A stretch of DNA of 64,000 nucleotides from an uncultured delta proteobacterium (GCA_903911145.1 CAIWCD010000013.1:62001-126000), one strand, 5' to 3'; shown: positions 34,801 through 40,818, counted from the first letter of the stretch. Notes: generated by a model not told the origin, from the sequence alone. Numbers and translations: made by a program.

Positions 34801-35380
34801 TCGAGGCCTGCCCATTGACACGCACCGTGAGTTCTGGAGTGCCGAGCTGCGGGCCTGCGACGGACGTGCAGGGATTGGTCGTCGCTGCGTCCGCACCGCC
34901 GCCACCCGTGATGTTCGAGGTGTTGCAGATCTGTCCGGATGCGTTCTGGTTCACCGTCACGCGAAAGGTGAAATCGACTTCATTGAGCGTGAAGCCGAAA
35001 AGAGAGATCGGCAGCTGCACCGGAAAGCCGGGGAACTGGATCGTCCAGCCCGCCACCAGCGCGCTCGTTCCGTTCTGATCGGCGATGTCGAGGCTGAGCG
35101 GGAAGCCAAACGCCGCGGCCTGCGGAGCCGTCGCCGAGGTCGAACCGGCCACGTACGTCGTCCCCGCCGGGATGCCGTCCTGCACGGTGATCGTCGCGGG
35201 GTCGCCCGTGCTGATCACCTTGATCGTGTACGTGAGCGTCTCTCCCGGCAGCGCCGTCGTCTTGTCGACCGACTTGCTGCTCTGTGAAAAATCAGGAGCC
35301 GCCTGCACCGACAGGGCACAGAGGGCAATCGCCAGCGCAGCTCCGATGGATGCACGCACGTTCTTCCGCCTCCACTGCAT
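22838..35380 (-). CDS. Giant outer-membrane protein: DUF11 repeats, SdrB and OmpA domains, C-terminal beta-barrel
   Basis: A 4180-residue protein with a signal peptide (ASIGAALAIALCALSVQA). Residues about 29-1750 hold twelve DUF11 (TIGR01451-type) modules, each with a motif like PGDTVRYTITVPNTGTAAA and VVTDAIDPRLTPV. An SdrB-like module follows (VSGKVAWDLNSDGLVGDGDR, about 1757), then a thirteenth DUF11 module (about 2010-2090) and a second SdrB module (GVPGVRIYEDEGWFAETDA, about 2220). Two OmpA-like peptidoglycan-binding domains lie near 2510-2577 (LSDQRARAVRELLLTAGI, LKNRRIVIQLM) and 2780-2890 (second copy, more divergent). From about 3130 to the end is an aromatic-rich beta-barrel ending in Tyr. 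A GTG at 35359 with GGAGG nine bases before it may be the real start. Likely a surface fibre anchored by its own barrel. Confidence 0.85.
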   Translation of the reverse strand: MQWRRKNVRASIGAALAIALCALSVQAAPDFSQSSKSVDKTTALPGETLTYTIKVISTGDPATITVQDGIPAGTTYVAGSTSATAPQAAAFGFPLSLDIADQNGTSALVAGWTIQFPGFPVQLPISLFGFTLNEVDFTFRVTVNQNASGQICNTSNITGGGGADAATTNPCTSVAGPQLGTPELTVRVNGQASNTAPHNAHPGDTLQYTLVLTNTGAVAATGVHLHVDAPPFTQGLDVVSQGDSNATLSVQPGGANNTGQFDLTNMKVPANFQLEVVWETTAFSVAQFQSVGISSAQINGKQLPEQGAQTLASATTLSDDPATGAPGDPTIVVMQFGSRPDFSGFTKALTGSQSRQPGDTVVYTLTIPNDGTAAATNVRLSDTIDPRLTNPSVSGVTGGGSANISGGVLSASWASLAAGASASLTLTATIASPLANGVTISNQAFATSSEITTPVPSDDPATPATADATVVTIQSAPDLSSITKTVAAAPGNPPHSTAGIHPGDTVRYTITVPNTGTAAAHQIVVTDAIDPRLTPVLPIAGGTFTSGTITFSPAQTLNPNDSPIVLTFDAVVQKPLANGTVIANQASVSAQGLAPALSDDPGTQAPHDSTKFTVVSAADLSTSTKAVKNLTRTDGSFHAGDQLQFTITPINTGDEATTATVVSDVLDANLTFVSAAQGGSYTSGTRTVQWNLASVAPGTGIALAFVATIAKPIADSTGISNFATFAASELQSNVNTNTVSFTVHSAPDLSGITKVAQLANGQTVAAAVSPGTVLTYVIKVPNAGDANATNSVVTDAIDTTNLDQVTPLDSGTFTSGSVRWNVGGITAGATATIRFTARVKTTVANGTSISNQAQVTSSEITQPQLSDDPSTGAVKDPTVVKVSSRPDLSTSTKTVSVVGQSEAGLVRPGDTLSYTITVINSGTGYADNVVVTDVIDANLVNAQGSNGVGVTGGALTWVPSIVPALAHVAPGPANAVTLTFTAQVASTTADGTVISNQGNLSCDESSGYVTDDPSTAAAHDATKITVHYPVLALAKTVRAETPRSDGTIHPGDFVAYTITVTDNGTFNPTGVHVVDPIDSNLDTLSAGAGGILTAASGGNPAHLDWTAATTPSLGTLVNGRTVQLTVRARVKPGTANGTVVSDQAALNLNESSQPLPSDDPSTQAASDPTRFTVKAIADLHTSTKTVVNNSRSDGTWRPGDAVTYTIAVKNSGDANADHVVVADAIDPVLTHVAAPTGNVTSGSVVWSATSLASLATVAPGASINLVFTAVIASSANDQQVVANQGALSFDELSGGQPQLTDDPNTAAPNDPTKFVVTASPRLSHSVKTVTDVSSTGGVVRPGDILEYEIHVLNDGSQVATNTVLTDMPPPQTTYVAGSTMLNGQTVTDVSGQSALATGLRVHSARAGTADGTMLVSTGAALDDTVAAVSFRVRVSDSALAGTQISNQGMLRADRVPQAVTDDPTTPVLGDATTVVVGSAPLLTAVKSWSLATDVNQNGAVDVGDVIQYSIEVDNHGSAAANAVGIIDDLPAGATYVAGSLVLNTVSLPDSGNVIGTRVYVPIGALAAGAHAIATFRMHVDQPGTLSNQAQINAAGGISINSDGDPTLPGIQPTLTPVGAGSRADLSSSSKAVLDENGGDVEPGDALTYTITLVNGGGVDATQALIDDTLPPGLSYVAGSATGDGTIAFQSTAGGAGIITASNVTVRAGGRAQLQFRVKVLANVALGSTIRNEAGVRATPLDSRLAMPVVVVVGQAQGTSSVSGKVAWDLNSDGLVGDGDRPLPGFQVLVRRADLNGGAPIKTVIADAQGNYRANDLPPAGYGIEVVSPEGTHFLDAPVTSSGQGGNVVALDLPVQPGGALVRADRSVVAGARMVLLYDDSEVGQTPPSCEADQSTIAVGPQRFADGKILPRAVSPGCLRAGQQAQTTGSLGLYRFDLVAGTSAGARSGDGTPRHYRLMVLPETPMLSFPGSKPAPWPGFATNGPVVPLGAPNASTTPRWFQRFTLSPGDVVTNNHVELDSSSLRLVKVATRTTAMIGDLVGYSITLQNPSSQDMLVDANGNGGVHLADVLPADLRYAAGSARADRLVPAPINSVTTANGVQPAATRHCPLLSQDALGANCAASRLGPRLPDAGKSGQATVGANLDFGPYDLAAGETLELRYQAVVLTSAKPGDAINSAVARAGGVNVSNSDSAIVRIAQDPLFDLSSLVGKVYCEKDAPGRAGYGQDADELGVPGVRIYEDEGWFAETDATGKFHFRGLQPGLHRFKIDPRTLPPGATIFDDGSITTNLTAGLDARGNFPVSCQRKLVGPDRVSVRYVPPPPPQTRTLVADPSALELRVDGTPLLMSRGSLRLLSEAKETAHENVIEVDAAAQKPLHFEALLAGGPVPLSWRVSLTDATGTLLGEALANGAPPESIELAPVGTLPIGATLRAQLELRSDAGRYVSPILPLRVIAKIPPAESVATFVLHGQLFDEQNATQTPELAKQIAKAIEAAKAKPELQVEVEVHTAYLGSLDEEHVLSDQRARAVRELLLTAGIAPERIHARGRGSDVPLEINVTEKARLKNRRIVIQLMKPLTPPPAPEAVHTDALTLYEGKPLAMTIGQPIAELAHGQGAAVVLQGTDGERTEFTVPKEPLAVPAAPIALRLDAPTRTLSIGNNSFALPLLGLSVEPLVEGSPSKRVLVDTGGIPRGLSFAIGAPVDDVVSWRLVVESTDTDQSSEVAGEGTPPQRISWPESKPLVAGVVRARLSVRVRGGGEGRSPVAEFIASPPPDPVMRSTMQGATLFNGRERKLSREGVVNAKGVADKLLISAGEDGRLVVDVFTDDARDAQAFSEARATELKAALVAAGVPEAQLLVRARGETLPIASNSNASGRRANNRVLFSAMAAEKALPEAEAMPSAARLGDASMHADGASFVGEIKSLPTLLPIDVRLTSGASATLQLALPFPSTELKPAPGAPALVSNVRASSAQAMIGTQSNSSTALGSAAVEVSMDAGTAAPAPIAALPAVAAPSNGSPIVGTQTISGAVQMKTMAMADVATGSAPLAAKLSADLPAAGTLVRAEALWVRGSTDPRNKLTLNGASVKLDEQGAFAVRVPLHRGDQSLALVSTDPNGESATIERQVHVNPDGFFMLLLGEGDFGQGGAALDGVGDRADFGGVFLKGRAAGVVEGRWDLSQKLSGLIKDVQLSGNFDTARRNAPDAFVELYDPSHYYPVDGDSGLFGQQATSQGPIYLNLKADESHLIVGNFKTEMPSSTEQLFRFDRTLYGIDLSVQKSAAIAGAGKPGLDTKLDLFGANGDLRQHHAHGELRGTGGSIYWLKDSDIIAGSEQVRLVVRDANTGIELTSVPQARDVDYTIQASEGRVIFKQAIPSVADASFLASANYTTALGGHPIFVVVDYDYRGAAGQGGHAAGAHLQETLFGVLTAGGGIASENYSGGSAYTLAGLNIGYKPKPHTFINIEVAQSKGTDAESYSSVDGGLTFGSLTPSCLNAATDLYACNATGRALRIEAGFELGEWLHRKSAEMVGTPTVGTQSNSAAPPPLPTPSGMPGAPAIGPGDLLRANIYFDTRDQGFYSSGGAMDQGATKAGLLLRWTPDMRTQITGRVDQVASDVALGFDDTNGYTTKRVLRRFSGIQASHTLGESDTLAGRFTLTAEIDDTYTDDSAIGTTFADQLLFGAIFRATPKLNFSLYQQGTWNADASQYPSWGERVSTLLGATYKLTDKLYADVQETILWNGNNSTVLGLRTPLFSPLSSGYLNERFTETSGALQTTTVVGAEERIAAGTRMYGEYQLDNQSSAAAQRAVMGMQNRWEVRPGLFASAAFERAQVIAGIGAGLGGGVAGDGQNIPGAGPGGTLGGITGQSPISGTSLNPIATCIPGTTTNSGTPPVAGAAGACSSGSGLSYNPAGAYYPGTTTRDSGSVSIEYLASERFKLSAKGELRLDQADQRLVGTMAGVADRLHFLVSVDLTSKWGDDLGTFGRVHIAQTQAQNVENPTGPQLTEARWVELTAGLTYRPVKTDWLAVMFKVTHLVDLRPLDLTSGIGDEQTSDVLAISPTFELPFHIAIAEKVAYKHTRDVLAGGPALDTSTWLWVNRLDVHLHKMVDFSGEFRVLALRGPSSGAVGIGGDGERGILLEAAFKPSRYARIGAGWNFTTFSDDELARYDHTAGGFFIRAVGEY
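24771..24810. repeat. Dispersed A+T-rich repeat inside the giant gene (member b)
   Basis: The patch GAATTGCTTTGAGTACCAAC, followed by TGTTGGTGTACCAACC, contains the inverted repeat ACCAAC-T-GTTGGT. In the gene's frame it encodes MVGTPTVGTQSNS. It shares ACTCAAAGCAATTC (minus strand) with member d. Confidence 0.6.
26307..26330. repeat. Dispersed A+T-rich repeat inside the giant gene (member c)
   Basis: GATCGTT-TGAGTGCC-AACGATC is a perfect 7-base inverted repeat. Its minus strand shares 17 consecutive bases (TTGGCACTCAAACGATC) with the intergenic repeat at 11191-11234. It encodes IVGTQTI in frame. Confidence 0.65.
26441..26466. repeat. Dispersed A+T-rich repeat inside the giant gene (member d)
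   Basis: The minus strand reads ATGATTGGCACTCAAAGCAA, sharing ATGATTGGCACTCAAA with the intergenic repeat at 11191-11234. It encodes MIGTQSNS in frame, nearly the same peptide as at 24771. Confidence 0.65.
29107..29127. repeat. Possible further repeat member in the giant gene (member g)
   Basis: GATTGGT (29107-29113) and ACCAATC (29121-29127) form a perfect 7-base inverted repeat, preceded by GAATT as in members b and d. It is more diverged, so membership is tentative. Confidence 0.35.
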
Positions 35381-35421
35381 GTGCCCGCGCAGCTGCCGGG
35401 CGACTTCGTGTACTTACGACA

Positions 35422-35667
35422 CTAAGCTTCGCGCAACCTGAGCTTCGCCTCTTCGTCGACGATGGCAACGAAGCTCAATCCGCAGTAGGCGCAGAGCACG
35501 TCATCGCCATTTCCAAACGCGTCATGCGGGTTGTTTGCCGAGCAGATCGGACAGTCGAATTCGCTGAAGCGCCGCCGCCTGCCGAGAGCAAGACCGGACC
35601 TCTTGGCCTCGTCCTCCTCGGCCTCGGCGTTCTGCTGCAGTTGATCCGCTCTGCTCTGCGCGCTCAT
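35422..35667 (-). CDS. Small zinc-ribbon protein
   Basis: An 81-residue cytoplasmic protein. The N-terminal half is charged and Gln/Glu-rich (SRADQLQQNAEAEEDEAKRS). The C-terminal half is a zinc ribbon with FDCPICSANN and LCAYCGLSFVAI, i.e. two CxxC pairs about 20 residues apart. No function is assignable. It lies between the esterase-like gene (22 bases upstream on the same strand) and the giant gene (41 bases downstream), so it may share a transcript with either. Confidence 0.75.
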   Translation of the reverse strand: MSAQSRADQLQQNAEAEEDEAKRSGLALGRRRRFSEFDCPICSANNPHDAFGNGDDVLCAYCGLSFVAIVDEEAKLRLREA

Positions 35668-35688
35668 TCCCGGTTCCTTGTCGCTGCC

Positions 35689-37974
35689 CTAGAACGCCTG
35701 GCCGTTGGCAGGCGGCAAGGTCCGATAGTCGTGGTCGATCACGCCCATCAACTCGATGATCGCTTGCGCGTACTGGGTCTTGTCCTCCGCGGTGCCCGAC
35801 ACGCCCTGGCGATCGACAAAGAAGCTGCCGGTGTCGCATTCGCGCTGGTATCCGAGGCTCTGGTAGCTGACGCCCGCGTCGTTGCTGTCGAGGCAGGCCT
35901 TGTCACCGCTCGCGTCGACCCAGCAGCACTGGCCCGAGGGAAACACGGTGATCATCGGATGCGCGAGGCCCGAGGTCGCGAGCACGTTGGGAACCGCGCC
36001 GGTGCCGGCCATCGCTGTCGACGTCATGCCGTAGCCATGCAGCACGAACGCGACCGGATACCGCTTCGTCGCGTTCGCCGGATCGTTGTAGCCGGGCGGC
36101 AACATCACCGAGTAGGCCCAATCGGCGCCGAGCGTCGTCGAGTGCAGCACCAGATCCATCTGGTTGACGCCCGCTCCGCTGAACGGCTTGGGCGGGCCCA
36201 GCACCGGGTCCCAACGCGCGGAGAGCCACTGGAAGAAGACCGCGAAGCGATCGTACGTCTCGGCGAGCGAGCCGACGTGATCGCCGTTGCCCGCGCGGAT
36301 GTCCGCGACGCTCGCGTTCGGATTTCCGTAGAGCACGAGCGTGTTCCGCCCCAACGCCGAGATGTCGAAGCTGAGCGGATTGAAGTCGTTCTCGGGATCG
36401 CTTCCGGGTGCTTCGCCGTAGGTCCACGGCAGTCCCGACGCAGAGGGGATATCGGGGAAATCCTCGAACCGCGTCAGCGCAGGCGTCGGCACGGCCAGCT
36501 TCACGCCGCCCGCGAGCGCCTCGGCCTGCGCGCCGAGATCGAACACGTCGCGAATGCCTCCCTCGAAGTAGAAGTCGAGCCCCGCCTTGCGCTCAGCGGT
36601 CATCGTCGGGAGCGAGCTGCGCAGGTCCTGGGCGAACCAGTGCGCGTAGCCGGGCGACATCGTGAACTTCCCGTCGCCCTCGCCCTCGTCGCTGGTGCCT
36701 GCGACGCCATCGAGGCCGACGTCCTCGAACGGCTCGCCGAGATCGTACTTCCAGTTCCCCTCGGTGCCCGCCGGGTTTGTCTGCGGATTGTAGTTGTCAC
36801 CGTTCGGATCGGCGACGCCTCTCGCGAACGGGCTCAACTCCGCCGTCGTGCAGCCGCCATCACCGGCCTCGAGCTTGTCCGGGCAGCCATCGACACCGAC
36901 ATCGCTGAACGGCTCGTGGCCTTGCAGGAGAAGCGGCTCGTTCAGATCGCGCCGGCCGTTGCCATTGATGTCGATCGCGAGCACGAACGGCACGAGGACA
37001 TTGCCCTCATAGCAGCCGAGGTTCTCGCCCATGTGATTGAAGTAGAGGTCGACCTCGGCCGGGTTGCTTGAGTGCTCGTTCGCCTCGTGCGCGTTGCCGC
37101 CGTGCGTGGCGCAGAACCCGCTGGCATCGCTGTACTGCGCGAGCGCGCGTCCTTGCAGCGCCGCCGCCGCGCACCAGTCGACCTGCGTGCCGTCGTCACA
37201 CAGCATCAGCGGCGGCTGGCCATCGCAGAACGTAATCGCGTTGTGCTCGCCGTGCGGGCTGTAGTCGCGATCGATCACGTTGTGCACGACATAGGGGCTG
37301 GCACAGCTGATGTTCGCGAGTTCCTCGGGCTTGATCGGCGAGGCGAGCGACGGGCTGTGCGGATTGTGCGAGACGGGATTTCCCATCGATTCGGCGAGGT
37401 CGCCGAACACCTCGAGATAGAAGCCGCGATCGAAGTGGCCACCGTTGAGCGTGAAGGCCCAGTGGTTGAACCGCTGCGAGCGCGAGTACTTCGTCAGCGG
37501 CGTCGGATTCGTCTGCGCGCAGCCGGCGATGCGATCGAGGCGATCCATTCGATTGCCATTGTCGAGCTTGTCCGCGGCCGCGGCCGCCTCGAGTTGCGCT
37601 GGCGAGCAGAAGCCACCGAGGTGCTCGTATTCGATGTTGTGCAGAATCAGCGCCGCATCGAGAGGGCCGCCGAGCGCGCCGATGGCGTCGAAGAGATCGG
37701 GGCGGCTCGCGACGATGCGCGACGAGCCGATCGCGCCCATCGAGACTCCTGAGATCGCGTGGAACAGGTAGTGGCGCGCGGGCGCATTGCAGGTCGGCTT
37801 GCCAGGCGTCGCGGGAAGTCCCGCGGGCGTGTCGGTGCAGACCAGCGTCGCCGCGCAGGTGATCGTCGTACTGCACGCCTCACCGCGCTGCGCGATCGCG
37901 GGCGGCGGAGTCGCCTTCTTTTGGCAAGCGGCAGAGCAGATCAGGACGGCAATCAGAGCCAGGCGACGATGCAC
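35689..37974 (-). CDS. Esterase-like lipoprotein with the alpha/beta-hydrolase halves in reversed order
   Basis: A 761-residue lipoprotein; the GTG at 37974 gives MHRRLALIAVLICSAAC (lipobox SAAC, GAGG upstream). After a Cys-rich linker, the nucleophile elbow comes first: HAISGVSMGAIGSSRIVASR, then PDLFDAIGALGGPLDA, with Ser about 78. The middle (about 270-430) has Asp-rich calcium-type segments (DINGNGRRDLNEP; DPNGDNYNPQTNP). The part that normally precedes the elbow is at the C-terminus: SVMLPPGYNDPA, RYPVAFVLHGYGM (about 643) and ELMGVIDHDYRTLPP at the very end. The family is esterase D / putative esterase. The order suggests circular permutation. Substrate unknown; likely outer-membrane attached. 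Confidence 0.75.
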   Translation of the reverse strand: MHRRLALIAVLICSAACQKKATPPPAIAQRGEACSTTITCAATLVCTDTPAGLPATPGKPTCNAPARHYLFHAISGVSMGAIGSSRIVASRPDLFDAIGALGGPLDAALILHNIEYEHLGGFCSPAQLEAAAAADKLDNGNRMDRLDRIAGCAQTNPTPLTKYSRSQRFNHWAFTLNGGHFDRGFYLEVFGDLAESMGNPVSHNPHSPSLASPIKPEELANISCASPYVVHNVIDRDYSPHGEHNAITFCDGQPPLMLCDDGTQVDWCAAAALQGRALAQYSDASGFCATHGGNAHEANEHSSNPAEVDLYFNHMGENLGCYEGNVLVPFVLAIDINGNGRRDLNEPLLLQGHEPFSDVGVDGCPDKLEAGDGGCTTAELSPFARGVADPNGDNYNPQTNPAGTEGNWKYDLGEPFEDVGLDGVAGTSDEGEGDGKFTMSPGYAHWFAQDLRSSLPTMTAERKAGLDFYFEGGIRDVFDLGAQAEALAGGVKLAVPTPALTRFEDFPDIPSASGLPWTYGEAPGSDPENDFNPLSFDISALGRNTLVLYGNPNASVADIRAGNGDHVGSLAETYDRFAVFFQWLSARWDPVLGPPKPFSGAGVNQMDLVLHSTTLGADWAYSVMLPPGYNDPANATKRYPVAFVLHGYGMTSTAMAGTGAVPNVLATSGLAHPMITVFPSGQCCWVDASGDKACLDSNDAGVSYQSLGYQRECDTGSFFVDRQGVSGTAEDKTQYAQAIIELMGVIDHDYRTLPPANGQAF

Positions 37975-38123
37975 GGAGCGACCTCGGCGTTCGCGAAAGT
38001 CGCGCACACTACAGTGAGAGAGGAAATGCCGCATCCGGCTTCTTCCGGTGCAGATCTGCCGCGAAAGTTTCGCTGCAACCGAGCGCGCGATTGGCAGGAG
38101 ATTGGAGTACGACTTCCCGCCGC

Positions 38124-38996
38124 ATGCGCTCTCTCGCGATCGTCCCGCTGCTCCTCGCTCTCGCCCCCAGCGCCATGCGTGCTGACGGGCCGCACGCACA
38201 AACTCCCGCGGCGACGCCCCGCGCCGAGCCGCAGAGCGACGAACTCGCACCACTCTGTCCAGCTCTGCCGGCCTCGGTCGAAAACCACCGCTTCGCCGCG
38301 GGCGAGCAACTCCGCTTCCACCTCGACCTCTACGGCGCGGACGTCGGCTCCTTCCAGATCGATCTCGAGCCGCCTCCTCGTGCCGAGAGGGAGCGCGTGC
38401 AGTTACTCATCCACGCACGCGCACACACGTCGGCCTTCGTCTCGACCAACCTCGGCGACTACTCGGGATTCGCCATCTCGCGCATCGGGCCGGGACTTGC
38501 TCCGCTCTCGACGCATGAGGAGGTCGACGAGGGATCGACGCATTGGTTGCACGAAGCAACCTTTCCGCCGAGGCAGGGAAAGCTCGACGTGCACGCGAGC
38601 AAGAACGGCGAGCCTGCTCCGCTTTCGCTCTCAGCGACGCCATCCGCGCGCGACCTGCTCTCAGCGTTTCTCACTCTGCGCGCCGCGCCGCTCACAGCTG
38701 GCACGCAGCTCTGCGCAGAGGCGTTCGGGGGCCGCCGCATCTGGAAGATGACAGGAACGATCGGGCCGCATGAACAGCTCGAGACGCCGCTGGGCAAGTT
38801 CGACACGGTCCGGATCGATCTGCTCTCTGCGCGCGTCGACGAGCCGCGCACGACCCGCGCCGCGCACTTCTGGATCACGGCTGACGAGCGCCGATTGCCG
38901 ATCGCTGCGCTCGCGGAGATCAAAGGCAAGACGATCCGCGCCCAACTCGAGTCAGCGAGCGGACGCGGATGGTCATTGGGCAAGAAGGCGAACTAG
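38124..38996 (+). CDS. DUF3108-type periplasmic protein
   Basis: A 290-residue protein with a Sec signal peptide (MRSLAIVPLLLALAPSAMRA). The body matches the DUF3108 pattern: AAGEQLRFHLDLYGADVGSF, later ATPSARDLLSAFLTLRAAPL, RRIWKMTGTIGPHEQLETPL, GKFDTVRIDL and FWITADERRLPIAALAEIKG. These proteins are predicted to be all-beta and periplasmic; their role is not established. The ATG at 38124 is chosen because the signal peptide starts there. The gene is divergent from the esterase-like gene with a 149-base gap. Confidence 0.8.
   Translation: MRSLAIVPLLLALAPSAMRADGPHAQTPAATPRAEPQSDELAPLCPALPASVENHRFAAGEQLRFHLDLYGADVGSFQIDLEPPPRAERERVQLLIHARAHTSAFVSTNLGDYSGFAISRIGPGLAPLSTHEEVDEGSTHWLHEATFPPRQGKLDVHASKNGEPAPLSLSATPSARDLLSAFLTLRAAPLTAGTQLCAEAFGGRRIWKMTGTIGPHEQLETPLGKFDTVRIDLLSARVDEPRTTRAAHFWITADERRLPIAALAEIKGKTIRAQLESASGRGWSLGKKAN
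38545..38561. repeat. Palindromic repeat inside the DUF3108 gene (member k)
   Basis: GGTTGCACGAAGCAACC is a 6-base stem (GGTTGC/GCAACC) with a 5-base loop. It is the reverse complement of the intergenic repeat at 15345-15360 and here encodes WLHEAT in frame. Confidence 0.55.
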
Positions 38997-39166
38997 GAAT
39001 TCTCCCGAAGACGCGCCCGTGCAGAGTGGGCGCGGCTTCGCACGTCACTGCTCGATTGCACTCGCGCGCCGGCGGCGCAGGTAGATCGGCAACAGAGCCA
39101 GCAGCGTCCAGCGACAGAACGAACCGGACTCCGCGTCCCAGTAGACACCTGCGGAAGAGGAGAGAC

Positions 39167-39209
39167 AAAAAAAGCACCGGCCACCTCGCGATGGTCGGTG
39201 CCGGTGCTT
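39167..39209 (-). terminator. Rho-independent terminator of the porin gene
   Basis: On the minus strand AAGCACCGGC pairs with GCCGGTGCTT across an 18-base loop, and the stem runs into seven consecutive T. It lies 52 bases after the porin stop codon. Confidence 0.88.
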
Positions 39210-39260
39210 GGAGCGGATTCGCCGCGCCCGCTCAGGACGCGGCGCCGATCAGGCTTGCGT

Positions 39261-40778
39261 CTAGAAGATGTACCAGGCGGAGAGCTGGACGCGATCGTTG
39301 GTGCACGGGACCGAGTTGTCGCCGAACCGCTGGCGGGTCTTGCCCCACGAGAGGCCGGTGCGCACCGCAGAGGTGACGTCCCAGAGGATATCTGCGTTGA
39401 ACCAGCGCACGTCCGTGATCGCGCTCGCGGCCGTCGTGAAGTTGGTCGCGTTGTCGCTCTGCAGCGTTCCGTAGACCGCGCTCACATAGACCGAGCCGTT
39501 GTTGATGGGCAGGAAGTATTGCAGCGAGACGAGCATCGACTTGGCGTCGATGGTGTCGAGCTTCCCGGTGACGGTGTTGAAGCCGGCAACGCCCGGGTCG
39601 AGGTTCGCGCCGCTCGCGTAGGTCTTGCCCGTCGGAACGCCCGAGGGAGTACCGATCGAGCTGACACCTGCGCCCCAGCTCTGGAAGAGATCGTTGTAAC
39701 CGGAGCCGGTGCTGATCTCGCCGACGAGGGTGAGCACGTTGTTCTTGTCGAGCTTGCTGCCGGGGATGATCGGAATGATCGCGTCGAGAGCGAACGCCGT
39801 GCCCGTGGCGGTCTGGTAGTCCGAAGTGCCTGTCGGAACAGCGGCGAGGGCTCGGAATTTGCGCGTCAGCGCGGAGAACGCGAGCTGGACGCCTGAGTCA
39901 TCGCCGCCGGTCGGGCCGCTCGCCTTGTAGCCCTTCCATCCGTCCCACGCGAGGCGAAGGAAGCCACCGAAGTCGGGCGTCATTGAATCGCGCTGGTACG
40001 GACGGATCGCGGCGACCTCGAGCTCACCCTTGAAGTCGCCGAACTTGAGCGTCTTGCCGAGGCGCAGCTGGGCCGTGCGCTGGTAGATCTCGGCCGGCGC
40101 ACCCTGCAGATCGACCGTCGCGGGAATGAAGAGCGCCGCGCCACCGAGCGGATTCCACGTCTGGCCGAAGACAACGTCGATGTACGGCGTCGCCAGCTTG
40201 ACGAAACCGTGGCGGATGCGGAACGTCGGCGACGCGTAGATGCCCGCCTCTGTCGTGCCGTTCACGGCCGGAGTGGTCGCGACGGCAGAGATCGAGTTGA
40301 AGCCAAGGAAGTCCATCTCGAGGTTGCCCGTCGCCTTGATGCCGCTCGCCGTCTCGGGGCTGTCGACCTTGATGCCGAAGCGGGAGTTGCGCGCGCCGAA
40401 CTGCGCACGACCGTTGTCGCCCGCTTCACTGCCGATCTTCGCGATCGAACCGTTGCCCTGGAGTTCGGTGAACGACTGCGTCGAGTCGAAGATCGAGTCG
40501 GCTTCGACGAAACCGTAGAGCGTCACCTTGACCGCGCGGTTGTTGAGCGACGCGTTGCCGAGCACGAAGGTCGGCTCAGCCGACATCTGCGAATCGCCGC
40601 CAGGTGTCACGACCGTCTGCGGAGCAGCGCTCGTGGGCGCCGGTGCAGAGGAAGGAGCAGCAGCCGGAGCGGACGGCCCAGCCGCGCTGGTGGCCTGCGC
40701 GGGGGCCGCGGGCGCTGTCTGGGCGCTGGCGGAGAGGGCGGTCAAACCGAGAAGTGCAAGTGGGGCGATGCGGCGCAT
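39261..40778 (-). CDS. Outer-membrane porin (DcaP-like)
   Basis: A 505-residue protein with a signal peptide (MRRIAPLALLGLTALSASAQ), an Ala/Pro-rich low-complexity stretch to about residue 60, and a beta-barrel with alternating aromatic strands: VKVTLYGFVEADSIFDST, RFGIKVDSPE, GNLEMDFLGF, VFGQTWNPLGG and the C-terminal VQLSAWYIF ending in Phe as expected for BAM substrates. The opening YGF-EAD segment resembles DcaP-type porins that pass organic acids, but substrate cannot be read from sequence. A clear terminator follows, and inverted repeats lie upstream (40819-40851). Confidence 0.82.
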   Translation of the reverse strand: MRRIAPLALLGLTALSASAQTAPAAPAQATSAAGPSAPAAAPSSAPAPTSAAPQTVVTPGGDSQMSAEPTFVLGNASLNNRAVKVTLYGFVEADSIFDSTQSFTELQGNGSIAKIGSEAGDNGRAQFGARNSRFGIKVDSPETASGIKATGNLEMDFLGFNSISAVATTPAVNGTTEAGIYASPTFRIRHGFVKLATPYIDVVFGQTWNPLGGAALFIPATVDLQGAPAEIYQRTAQLRLGKTLKFGDFKGELEVAAIRPYQRDSMTPDFGGFLRLAWDGWKGYKASGPTGGDDSGVQLAFSALTRKFRALAAVPTGTSDYQTATGTAFALDAIIPIIPGSKLDKNNVLTLVGEISTGSGYNDLFQSWGAGVSSIGTPSGVPTGKTYASGANLDPGVAGFNTVTGKLDTIDAKSMLVSLQYFLPINNGSVYVSAVYGTLQSDNATNFTTAASAITDVRWFNADILWDVTSAVRTGLSWGKTRQRFGDNSVPCTNDRVQLSAWYIF

Positions 40779-40818
40779 TCGTTCTCCCGTTGAAGGTACG
40801 TTGAAGGCGGGCGGTATC

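Noticed and set aside
32165-35287. Very long plus-strand open frame (about 1040 codons) antisense to the giant gene
   Set aside because: It is Arg/His-rich and has no domain pattern; such frames arise from the G+C-rich third positions of the repeat-containing gene on the other strand.
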